DNA of 6,496 nucleotides from JAWLBR01 sp041687495 (GCA_041687495.1 JAWLBR010000126.1:1-6496), one strand, 5' to 3'. Positions 1-5,579 are shown, numbered from the stretch's first letter. Notes: generated by a model from the letters alone, not told the origin. Numbers and translations are program-made.

Positions 1-349
1 ATCCAACGGAAAAACCAATGACAAAGCCCCGCACAAACAGTAAGGCCACAATCAGGGGCACCCCGATAATCGACAACCCAAGCACCCACATGACTGCTAC
101 GGTCTTTCCGATGTTATCAAGCAGCGATTGTCGGACAACTGATTCGGTGCTTACGGGTTGCCCGGTGTGGTGAGTCTGGAAAAATCCTTGTAGATACTCC
201 ATTAGTTCGGCTTTCTGGTCAACCGGGAGAGTCTGAACTGCCAAGCCTCCCGCAGCCGCCCCCATAATCAATACAATCCCCAAAAACAAGAACAGTATCG
301 CCCGCCGACGAAAATAGCCCCCTATACCTGGTGCTGTGTGCCTAACCAT
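1..349 (-). CDS. spoIIM: Stage II sporulation protein M, N-terminal part (runs off left edge)
   Basis: SpoIIM is a polytopic membrane protein of the SpoIID-SpoIIM-SpoIIP complex, which remodels septal peptidoglycan so that the mother-cell membrane can engulf the forespore. This assignment rests on my own translation, since the frame has no stop inside the window. The first 116 residues are visible, against roughly 200-215 for the family. There is a short basic start with Arg14-Arg16, a first membrane segment at about residues 18-39, a polar stretch at 40-80, and a second long hydrophobic block from about 83. That block contains GLSIIGVPL and FVRGFVIGFSVG, which is the characteristic family signature. 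The ATG at 349 is preceded 7 nt away by AAAGGAGG (364-357), so the start is firm. It is the third gene of the leftward endoQ-phosphatase-spoIIM cluster and has its own candidate sigma-E promoter. The C-terminal half was not seen. Confidence 0.9.
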   Translation of the reverse strand, partial: MVRHTAPGIGGYFRRRAILFLFLGIVLIMGAAAGGLAVQTLPVDQKAELMEYLQGFFQTHHTGQPVSTESVVRQSLLDNIGKTVAVMWVLGLSIIGVPLIVALLFVRGFVIGFSVG

Positions 350-354
350 GCCGG

Positions 355-365
355 CCCCTCCTTTT
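355..365 (-). promoter_or_regulatory. Strong ribosome binding site of spoIIM
   Basis: Read on the minus strand this is AAAAGGAGGGG. The core AAAGGAGG lies 7 nt before the ATG at 349. It fixes the spoIIM start and indicates efficient independent translation rather than coupling to the phosphatase gene, which ends 79 nt upstream. Confidence 0.85.
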
Positions 366-381
366 GCCCAAGCTATACCCC

Positions 382-410
382 ATCATATGAGGTGGACGAG
401 GCAAATATGA
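382..410 (-). promoter_or_regulatory. Candidate sigma-E promoter of spoIIM
   Basis: On the minus strand TCATATT (410-404) is followed after exactly 14 nt by CATATGAT (389-382). From memory, the B. subtilis sigma-E consensus is KMATATT, 14-15 nt, CATACAMT. The upstream box fits at all 7 positions and the downstream box at 6 of 8 (CATA, then A and T at the end). Transcription would begin near 374, leaving a leader of about 25 nt that includes the AAAGGAGG site. Known biology agrees, since spoIIM is a sigma-E gene in Bacillus. The match is seen directly; use of the site is inferred. Confidence 0.65.
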
Positions 411-428
411 GAGAACCTGGCCTGTTCC

Positions 429-1067
429 CTAGGGCCTTGTTGGTAGATAGCTGTGGTCGTTGTACCCAATCACGCTCGGCTCACGACCCGGAGCGCTCCG
501 TACTACACTGGTACTACAATTAAAGATGCGGACTCGGCGGGACAAGAGCGGCTCTAGGCCAAGCAGGTGGGAGACAAGCAGGCGCAAAATGCCTCCATGG
601 CTGACCACTATACCAGTACCATCGGGATAGCGCTTGATCACATCGGTTAACGCTTGCTGAGCCCGGGCTAGGACTTCAGCTTGTGTTTCTGCCTCCGGGA
701 TTCGCACCGAGTAAGGATCCTGTCTGTACTCTTGCTCCAGGGCTGGGAACCTCTCCTTGATCTCATCCCAAGTCAGTCCTTCCCAGGCTCCAAAGGAAAT
801 CTCCCGCCAATTGCGGTCTAGCTGTATTTCACCGCTTCCCAGACCTTCCACAGCTAGCTGCGCTGTCTGCTTTGCTCTGACCAGATCTGAGGAAATCACA
901 AATTGAGGCGTTGGTAGGTTGAAGCCGACTCGGCTGCGCAGCCATCTCCCCAAAGCTTGTGCCTGATCGATGCCGGTTTGGTTCAAGGGGATATCGACAT
1001 GCCCCTGACACCTACCCTGGATATTCCAGTCTGTTTCTCCGTGCCTGATGAGTAAGATTGTCGTCAT
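429..1067 (-). CDS. Histidine phosphatase superfamily protein (phosphoglycerate-mutase-like)
   Basis: This is a 212-residue cytosolic phosphatase of the 2H (RHG) superfamily. The catalytic set is complete: LIRHGET at the N terminus with nucleophile His9 and phosphate-binding Arg8, Arg64 in SDLVRAKQTA, the general acid Glu89 in WREISFGAWEG, and His157 in VVSHGG. Length and motifs fit the branch that includes alpha-ribazole phosphatase (CobC), PhoE/YhfR-type phosphatases and GpmB-like proteins. Substrate cannot be read from sequence in this family, and no cobalamin gene is nearby, so I give no gene symbol. The ATG at 1067 has AGGAG 7 nt upstream (1079-1075), inside the 16-nt gap after the EndoQ stop, so the two genes are almost certainly co-transcribed. 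In Bacillus the corresponding neighbourhood contains, as I recall, the NUDIX enzyme NudF. A metabolite- or nucleotide-cleaning role beside EndoQ is possible but is only inference. Confidence 0.9.
   Translation of the reverse strand: MTTILLIRHGETDWNIQGRCQGHVDIPLNQTGIDQAQALGRWLRSRVGFNLPTPQFVISSDLVRAKQTAQLAVEGLGSGEIQLDRNWREISFGAWEGLTWDEIKERFPALEQEYRQDPYSVRIPEAETQAEVLARAQQALTDVIKRYPDGTGIVVSHGGILRLLVSHLLGLEPLLSRRVRIFNCSTSVVRSAPGREPSVIGYNDHSYLPTRP
489..502. repeat. Copy 1 of a 14-nt repeat containing a 12-bp perfect palindrome
   Basis: CGGAGCGCTCCG at 489-500 is a perfect 12-bp palindrome inside the 3' part of the phosphatase gene. Read on the minus strand, the 14-mer TACGGAGCGCTCCG is identical to 5683-5696 in the dehydrogenase gene. 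Both copies lie in coding sequence, so this may be chance. Confidence 0.5.
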
Positions 1068-1083
1068 GGATACACTCCTGTCT

Positions 1084-2265
1084 CTAAGCCTGGGGCAAGA
1101 CCTTGCCGTATTGGCCCCCAGCTCCGTGTTTGATGTGCAGCTGTCCAGTTCTTGCCAATTCGATGGCGTGGGCTACTTTTGTACCGACTACTTGCGCCAA
1201 TTCCTCTTCTTGGGCTTGGTGTAGTACAGCCATTTCGCTGCCAAAGTGGTTGATGAGTTTTCCCAGTGTCTTTTTTCCCACCGAAGGCACAAACTCAAGG
1301 GGAACCTGGTAGTGATACTCCGGGCGGTGACTGGGGCTGTGGCAGTCCCTGCCCAGTTCCCTCACTCTATCCAAGACCCCCCGGATGATCTGTTTACTGT
1401 GGCACTTAGGGCATTCTTGCACCGGTGTATCAACTTCGATTCTGGTGTCACAAGTCCGACACAAAGTGCGATAGAACTTACCCAATCGGGGGTCGAGGCC
1501 GTAGTTGGCCGCCAGTCCCCTTCCGTTTTGTCGGCGTAAGGCCTGCTCCCACTCGTAAAAAGACAGGTGATCAAGGTGTAGAGCGTTGTATTCCCTGGCG
1601 ATCTTGGGTAGCGAGTGGGCGTCGGAATTACTCAAGAAGGTGAGGTGATGCAGTTCGGGAATGGTATCTGCCATCTGGCTGTCGGCGCTTAGACCCAATT
1701 CAACTGCACTCATCTGCATAATCTGATCTGCTCGAAATGCGTCGGCGAAGTGGTCAACGGCATTCCCCAACAGTCCTTTATGGGGAGTGAAGATGTGAGC
1801 AGGAATGAAGAGTCCGCCAAGACTCTGTACGTGTTCAAACCACTGCTCCGGAGTCCCTTTCGCCCTTTGGGAGCTAAGGTTGATGTTAGTGACCGCACTG
1901 GCGAGCAGATTACTGAATTCCTTCAACAGCTTTACAGTTGGGAAGTACGCGAGAAAGTGGGCCGCACCACCCATGGGACCGCTCAGCTCGAATTCAGCCC
2001 CTGGGATCACCAAGAGATCTTGGTGGTACAGCAAACCGCCTTCTGGAAGTTCCTCTAATTCCTTTACTGCCAGCAACCAGTCGATATCCTCAAGAACATA
2101 GGTGGAAGCACAATCCACCACACCCACAACATCTAGCCCTTTAGCCGATAACGCCTCTCGGGCTATCTCCGAGAAAGTCAGATCACGGGCGCTGGGGATC
2201 TTAATGGTGTGTCCGGTGCGGGTCTGCCCAATGTGAATGTGGAAATCTCCGTAATATGTCTGCAC
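1084..2265 (-). CDS. Endonuclease Q (PHP-domain DNA repair nuclease, YqxK family)
   Basis: EndoQ nicks DNA 5' to deaminated bases (uracil, hypoxanthine, xanthine) and abasic sites. It was defined in Thermococcales and later shown in Bacillus pumilus; older annotations call it a helicase-related PHP protein. From GTG 2265 the protein is 393 residues. It starts with TYYGDFHIHIG, giving metal ligands Asp7, His9 and His11. It continues with GAEFEL (Glu91), AHF (His103), PAHIFTPHKG (His157, His162) and SNSDAHS (Asp215, His217), all typical of a PHP phosphoesterase. A four-cysteine zinc motif follows (Cys269, Cys272, Cys285, Cys288), directly after the family signature LDPRLGKFYRTLC. A helix-hairpin-helix-like DNA-binding segment lies near residues 330-375 (VPSVGKKTLGKL, then VVGTKVAHAI). 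The frame stays open to a TTG at 2394, but those 43 residues contain an inverted repeat and fall outside the family start, so GTG 2265 is preferred. It is the first gene of the leftward cluster ending in spoIIM. Confidence 0.9.
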   Translation of the reverse strand: MQTYYGDFHIHIGQTRTGHTIKIPSARDLTFSEIAREALSAKGLDVVGVVDCASTYVLEDIDWLLAVKELEELPEGGLLYHQDLLVIPGAEFELSGPMGGAAHFLAYFPTVKLLKEFSNLLASAVTNINLSSQRAKGTPEQWFEHVQSLGGLFIPAHIFTPHKGLLGNAVDHFADAFRADQIMQMSAVELGLSADSQMADTIPELHHLTFLSNSDAHSLPKIAREYNALHLDHLSFYEWEQALRRQNGRGLAANYGLDPRLGKFYRTLCRTCDTRIEVDTPVQECPKCHSKQIIRGVLDRVRELGRDCHSPSHRPEYHYQVPLEFVPSVGKKTLGKLINHFGSEMAVLHQAQEEELAQVVGTKVAHAIELARTGQLHIKHGAGGQYGKVLPQA

Positions 2266-2277
2266 AGTCCGAGGCTT

Positions 2278-2283
2278 CCCCTT
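2278..2283 (-). promoter_or_regulatory. Likely ribosome binding site for the EndoQ GTG start
   Basis: AAGGGG on the minus strand lies 12 nt before GTG 2265, a slightly long spacing and a weaker site than those of the neighbouring genes. It supports the short form of the protein. No Shine-Dalgarno-like sequence precedes the alternative TTG at 2394. Confidence 0.5.
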
Positions 2284-2347
2284 CTCTTTGGATTGTCTGG
2301 TGTGAGCGTGTAGCTGGTAGAACCTGTCATATCTTCTTCTACAGAGC

Positions 2348-2365
2348 GGCAGGAAAATCCCTGCC
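2348..2365 (-). repeat. Inverted repeat in the EndoQ leader, part of a possible dispersed intergenic element
   Basis: GGCAGG (2348-2353) and CCTGCC (2360-2365) form a perfect 6-bp inverted repeat with a 6-nt spacer, about 80 nt upstream of the EndoQ start. Read on the minus strand, GCAGG is followed after 17 nt by GTAGAA (2342-2337). A similar GCAGG, 16 nt, GCGAA arrangement lies upstream of the dehydrogenase at 5554-5579. There is no T-run, so it is not a standard terminator. It may be a leader hairpin or a small repeat scattered through the genome. Confidence 0.4.
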
Positions 2366-2442
2366 CCCTGCGAACTCTTCCTTGTTAGTGCCAAGGGCTT
2401 GCTTCAATCGTGCTCTGGCCATCCCTTGCATTATTCAGCTTA

Positions 2443-2452
2443 GAAACGTTTC
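2443..2452. promoter_or_regulatory. Perfect palindrome GAAACGTTTC, possible operator ahead of the MFS gene
   Basis: This 10-bp perfect palindrome lies in the divergent gap, 46 bp before the MFS start. It includes AAACGTTT, which fits the AANCGNTT core seen in many LacI/GalR-family operators. A poor sigma-A-like promoter (TTGCAT 2426-2431, 17-nt spacer, TTTCAT 2449-2454) would overlap it, so a repressor bound here could block exporter transcription. No regulator gene is in the window. The palindrome is certain; its role is inferred. Confidence 0.35.
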
Positions 2453-2480
2453 ATGATCAGACCACTTACTTTTCTGCAAA

Positions 2481-2489
2481 AAAGGAGAT
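2481..2489 (+). promoter_or_regulatory. Ribosome binding site of the MFS gene
   Basis: AAAGGAGAT lies 9 nt before the GTG at 2499. The nearby ATG (2488-2490) is out of frame, so the site selects the GTG start. Confidence 0.7.
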
Positions 2490-2498
2490 GCCAGTGTT

Positions 2499-3716
2499 GT
2501 GGACCACAAACGAAACCTAATAGTTCTCTCAGTCACCATCTTCTTCGCCGCCTGTAGTTGGAACCAAATCGTCCCTTTTCTCCCCCTGTACATTGAATCC
2601 ATGAATGTCACCGGTAGTGTCGCCCGCTGGTCAGGTATCATCTTCGCCATGCATTTTCTGGCTGCTTTCATCGCCCAACCGCTGTGGGGTAAGCTGGGCG
2701 ATCGGGTTGGACGCAAACCGATGATTATTAGGGCCGGTTTTGGATTAGTCTTGGTGTACTTTGGCCTGAGTATTAGTACAACTCCTTGGCATTTGGCGTT
2801 TTGGCGCTTTGTGAACGGTGCAGTCACCGGATTCATCCCTGGTTCCATTGCTTTGATCGCCACTAATACGCCTGATCACATGTCTGCACGCTATGTGGCC
2901 TTAGCGCAGACTGCCAGCGCCGCCGGGGGTATTGCCGGACCTGCCCTTGGAGGTATCATGGCGGCCGTGCTTGGTTACCGCTTGTCGCTGCGGGTCTCGG
3001 GAGTTGTCCTTTTACTGGCAACCTTGGCTGTGTGGATGCTTGTGCGTGAAGAGAAAACTGGTACCGCCGTTGAGCGAACTACAATCTGGCAGGATCTACG
3101 GGCTGTTTTCGAGAGCAAGGTTCTTCAGGGAGTTATGCTCACGGTGATGCTGGCCACTGGATTGGTTCAGGGGTTTGCTCCGATTCTGACATTGTATATG
3201 CGGCAGATTAGTCCCGAAGTGCCTGATATCATCGCCGGAGGGATTTTCTCGCTACCGGGGCTAGCGTTCGTTTTGGTAGCCTATCGATGGACCAAGGCTG
3301 GTGAGCGGCGAGGCTTTCCTTGGACGATTACTGCCGGCTTAATTGGAAGTGGACTGGTGCTGATAGGTCTCGGCGCCATGACCAACATCTGGGGATTCGC
3401 TGCAGGGTACTTCGTGTACGGGATCTTTGCAGCCACGTTGATGCCCAGCGCAGCTGCTTTAATCGCCACAAAAGTACGGGAAGACTTTCGGGGACGGGCA
3501 TATGGTGTTCAGCAATCGGCTAGTATGTTTGGCGGCCTAGTGGCGCCGCTGGCCGGTGGAGTAATCGGAGACATTCTCGGCCTGGAGTACATCTTTGTCT
3601 TCTCAGGCATCGCGTCCCTGGTGGGGGTGTGGTGTCTGCGCAAGTATATCTTCAGCTCAGCGGAGCTATCTGAGGGGTCTGGCTCTGCTGGGTCTCAGTA
3701 TAAAAGGACCGCTTAG
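2499..3716 (+). CDS. MFS transporter, DHA1-type drug/metabolite exporter
   Basis: This is a complete 405-residue integral membrane protein with the pattern of 12 hydrophobic segments expected of a drug:H+ antiporter-1 (DHA1) exporter. Visible signatures are motif A in the loop after the second membrane segment (GKLGDRVGRKP, residues 64-74), motif B with Arg103 and the RxxxGxxxG spacing (FWRFVNGAVTG), and motif C in the fifth segment (GGIAGPALGG, residues 143-152), which is specific to exporters. A charged central loop at about residues 183-206 separates the two six-helix halves. The last ~20 residues are polar and Ser/Gly-rich, probably a cytosolic tail. The start is GTG with AAAGGAGAT 9 nt upstream. 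It is a single-gene unit, divergent from EndoQ and convergent with the chemoreceptor gene. Many relatives are annotated as multidrug or sugar exporters, and substrate cannot be predicted. The GAAACGTTTC palindrome upstream hints at repressor control. Confidence 0.9.
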   Translation: MDHKRNLIVLSVTIFFAACSWNQIVPFLPLYIESMNVTGSVARWSGIIFAMHFLAAFIAQPLWGKLGDRVGRKPMIIRAGFGLVLVYFGLSISTTPWHLAFWRFVNGAVTGFIPGSIALIATNTPDHMSARYVALAQTASAAGGIAGPALGGIMAAVLGYRLSLRVSGVVLLLATLAVWMLVREEKTGTAVERTTIWQDLRAVFESKVLQGVMLTVMLATGLVQGFAPILTLYMRQISPEVPDIIAGGIFSLPGLAFVLVAYRWTKAGERRGFPWTITAGLIGSGLVLIGLGAMTNIWGFAAGYFVYGIFAATLMPSAAALIATKVREDFRGRAYGVQQSASMFGGLVAPLAGGVIGDILGLEYIFVFSGIASLVGVWCLRKYIFSSAELSEGSGSAGSQYKRTA

Positions 3717-3806
3717 AAGCTTTACTGCGGGGCCAAACTCGACCACCATCCCGTCTGCAGCGTATGTTGTCACTTCAGGCGGGATGGTGGATTGCCTATC
3801 TGTCAC
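3666..3806 (-). other. Weak 46-codon open frame downstream of the chemoreceptor gene
   Basis: An open frame starts at a GTG buried inside the Shine-Dalgarno sequence that follows the chemoreceptor stop. It runs through the hairpin region and into the antisense of the MFS 3' end, stopping at TAG (3668-3666). The middle reads PPEVTTYAADGMVVEFGP, with no family I recognise. The start cannot be used normally with that Shine-Dalgarno, and the inner GTG at 3773 is 29 nt from it. I record it because the ribosome binding site is otherwise unexplained. A real small protein is unlikely. Confidence 0.15.
3743..3790. terminator. Long stem-loop in the convergent gap, possible transcription end
   Basis: CCACCATCCCG (3743-3753) and CGGGATGGTGG (3780-3790) are perfect 11-nt complements. 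The stem continues through one T-G position and CTG/CAG (3755-3757, 3776-3778) to 15 pairs around an 18-nt loop. In RNA from the plus strand the odd pair is a U-G wobble; from the minus strand it is an A-C mismatch, so the structure favours the MFS transcript. It sits 26 nt after the MFS stop and 21 nt before the chemoreceptor stop. Neither side has a U-run, so it is not a standard intrinsic terminator. It may be a 3'-end-protecting hairpin, a barrier between the convergent genes, or a small repeat. Confidence 0.5.
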
Positions 3807-3812
3807 CTCCTT
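3803..3812 (-). promoter_or_regulatory. Orphan perfect Shine-Dalgarno overlapping the chemoreceptor stop codon
   Basis: AAGGAGGTGA on the minus strand is a full 10-nt match to the 16S rRNA anti-Shine-Dalgarno, and its first A is the last base of the chemoreceptor TGA stop. No ATG, GTG or TTG stands at a usable distance downstream. An ATA lies where a start would be expected (6 nt after the GGAGG core), and that frame closes after nine codons. It looks like the remains of an operon junction whose downstream gene was lost. Confidence 0.4.
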
Positions 3813-5407
3813 CAACTGTCGGCCTTCTGCGGCTTGATTCTGAAGCTCCTCAGCTCGTCGTCTAGCCCGGTAGCCAAATTAGTTAAGGTAGTCACATTTG
3901 CTGCAACTTCCTGGGAGGCCGAGCTTTGTTCTTGCATGGCCACGGCGATGGTGCTGGCGCCATTGTCCAAGTACCTGACCTTTTCCCCGACATCCTCCAT
4001 TCCCTTGACCATGCTTTCAACAGAGGAGACAATAGTTTGGAAAGCCTCCCCGGCGTTCAAAATGACGACTGTTCCCTCTTTGACTTTCAATCTGTTGTCT
4101 TGAGCCATTGCGGCGGTCCGTGCTCCGGCTTCACTCATCTTTTGTACTGTACCAGATATCTCCTTGACTGAGTGATTTGACGCCTCGGCAAGTTTCCGGA
4201 CTTCCTCCGCCACTACGGCGAATCCACGTCCACTGGCTCCAGCCCGTGCCGCCTCGATCGTTGCGTTGAGGGCCAGCATGTTGATCTGGTCGGCAATGGA
4301 GTGGATGGTCTGAGCCGCTTCTTCAACCCGGTGGATGTAAGTATCGAGTTGGCTGATGGTCTCGCTCATCGTCTCGGTGGATTCATCAATGGTGCGGATA
4401 TTAGCGACAACCTCTCCCACTGCAGTCTGTCCCTGTTCCGCCTGCTCTTGTGCTGCCCTTGCTTGATGGAGCATATCCTTGGCGGCCTCAGCTGTCTGTC
4501 GGACCGTGTCAGAGAATTCAGAGGTGGTGGCGGCCACTTCTTCAATGGAAGCCGAAGTCTGCTGACTGGTGGCGGCCAAACTCTCGGTGGTGACCGCTAC
4601 CTGATAGGATGAGTTCTGCATGGAGGAGACCAGACCGCTCAGCTTGTCCTTCACTTGGCTCAATGTCTGACATAAAGATTCAAATTCATCGCCGGTCTTA
4701 AGCTCGCTGCGCTCTGCTAGATTCCCCTCCCCTAACTGGTGTAGTTCTCGGATGATATGGTTAAGGGACCGGGAAATGCTCCTGGTCAGTGAGAAGGCCA
4801 CAGGAGTGGATATAAGTATCGACAAGATTACTGAACAGAAGACAACAATTTGCTGCACACGACGCAGTCGATCCAGTTCGGCCTTTGTCTCCTGGGCAAG
4901 AAGCAGTGCATCTGCTTTAATGTCGGCAAAGACTTGTCGGACCTCACGTAGTGCCGAAGTAGTATCTGAAGAATAGATGATTGCGGCTTGGTCATGGCCG
5001 CCTTCGTCTGCCATGGCGGCCATGATTCCCCGGGCCGATTGGTGCAGAGCACTGTGTGGGGTCTTAATGTCTACCAACATCTGTTTGGTTTCGGGCCGCA
5101 GCAGGCCGTAGATGTAACTGTCGGAAATAGTTTCAATCCATCGCCCGAAGGAGCACTGAGTCGGGTCGAGTTCTGCCGTAAAGGGAGAAACTGTAATGAT
5201 GGAGTGAGCCAACTTTTCCGTCCAAACAAGATGGTCCTTTTCTTTCTCCTCCAAGAACGCGACGGCGTTTTGCACTTCTTCATACTTCACGAACGCCTCA
5301 TTGCGCAGCTTATTTAGGCCCAGAGTCAAAAAGCCAGTGGCGACCACTACTGCCATAGCTACCGCAAACCCTGCGGCCAGTTTGGCGCGAACACTCATTC
5401 GCAGCAC
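3812..5407 (-). CDS. Methyl-accepting chemotaxis protein with extracytoplasmic CZB-like domain
   Basis: This transmembrane chemoreceptor should feed the CheA/CheW pathway. From GTG 5407 it is 531 residues: membrane segment 1 at about 10-31, an outside domain to about 186, membrane segment 2 at about 187-207, a HAMP region to about 260, then the cytoplasmic coiled-coil signalling domain. The hairpin tip (about 371-405) is canonical, with INMLALNATIEAARAG and GRGFAVVAEEVRKLAE. There is no C-terminal CheR-docking pentapeptide. The outside domain carries HLVW (His59), LDPTQCSFGRW (Cys85) and PHSALH (His118, His122), the three-His one-Cys ligand pattern of CZB zinc-binding domains. GTG 5407 is preferred because GGAGGTG lies 8 nt upstream, whereas the longer frame to ATG 5479 has no ribosome binding site and would put 24 extra residues before the membrane segment. 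ATG 5398 is a third option. Ligand unknown; zinc or an oxidant is inferred from the CZB pattern. Confidence 0.9.
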   Translation of the reverse strand: MLRMSVRAKLAAGFAVAMAVVVATGFLTLGLNKLRNEAFVKYEEVQNAVAFLEEKEKDHLVWTEKLAHSIITVSPFTAELDPTQCSFGRWIETISDSYIYGLLRPETKQMLVDIKTPHSALHQSARGIMAAMADEGGHDQAAIIYSSDTTSALREVRQVFADIKADALLLAQETKAELDRLRRVQQIVVFCSVILSILISTPVAFSLTRSISRSLNHIIRELHQLGEGNLAERSELKTGDEFESLCQTLSQVKDKLSGLVSSMQNSSYQVAVTTESLAATSQQTSASIEEVAATTSEFSDTVRQTAEAAKDMLHQARAAQEQAEQGQTAVGEVVANIRTIDESTETMSETISQLDTYIHRVEEAAQTIHSIADQINMLALNATIEAARAGASGRGFAVVAEEVRKLAEASNHSVKEISGTVQKMSEAGARTAAMAQDNRLKVKEGTVVILNAGEAFQTIVSSVESMVKGMEDVGEKVRYLDNGASTIAVAMQEQSSASQEVAANVTTLTNLATGLDDELRSFRIKPQKADS

Positions 5408-5415
5408 GTCCCAAA

Positions 5416-5422
5416 CACCTCC
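5416..5422 (-). promoter_or_regulatory. Ribosome binding site deciding the chemoreceptor start
   Basis: GGAGGTG on the minus strand lies 8 nt before GTG 5407. It is 17 nt from ATG 5398, too far, and lies downstream of ATG 5479. It is therefore the main reason to annotate the 531-residue form. Confidence 0.65.
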
Positions 5423-5551
5423 GTTATCTGATGCCAACATGGAAAAGGTACCCAGAAAACTAGCGCGGCAATCCTCCATAGCGATTTTGTTTGCGAAAAA
5501 TGGATAAAATCATTCGGGAAAGGTCGTGGCCGTGTTTGCTGGGGATTGCTC

Positions 5552-5579
5552 CTGCAGGTTAATGGATACTTGCAGCGAA
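5552..5579 (+). repeat. Small inverted repeat and GCAGG...GCGAA element ahead of the dehydrogenase
   Basis: CTGCA (5552-5556) and TGCAG (5571-5575) form a 5-bp inverted repeat, and CCTGCAGG (5551-5558) is itself an 8-bp palindrome. GCAGG followed after 16 nt by GCGAA (5575-5579) resembles the arrangement upstream of EndoQ on the other strand. It lies 63-90 bp before the dehydrogenase start. A TTGACC at 5588-5593 could be a -35 box, but I see no acceptable -10 at the right distance. The rest of the 234-bp divergent gap shows no clear chemoreceptor promoter, including no good sigma-D motif. Confidence 0.3.

Noticed and set aside
500..518. Direct repeat GTACTAC, twice with a 12-nt period
   Set aside because: It is short, only two copies, and fully inside the phosphatase coding sequence, so it needs no separate explanation.
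1750..2144. Several overlapping plus-strand open frames of 68-102 codons
   Set aside because: All are antisense to the EndoQ PHP domain, show no family motif and have no credible ribosome binding site.
2442..2455. Possible CcpA catabolite-repression (cre) site around GAAACGTTTC
   Set aside because: The spacing from TG to the central CG is one base short of the TGNAANCGNTNNCA pattern on both strands.
2435..2863. 142-codon minus-strand open frame over the MFS N-terminal region
   Set aside because: It is antisense to the exporter's motif A and B region; the composition reflects the complement of hydrophobic codons.
3595..4103. Plus-strand open frames spanning the MFS end, the hairpin and the chemoreceptor C terminus
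   Set aside because: They lie out of frame with the exporter or antisense to the chemoreceptor signalling domain and contain no known motif.
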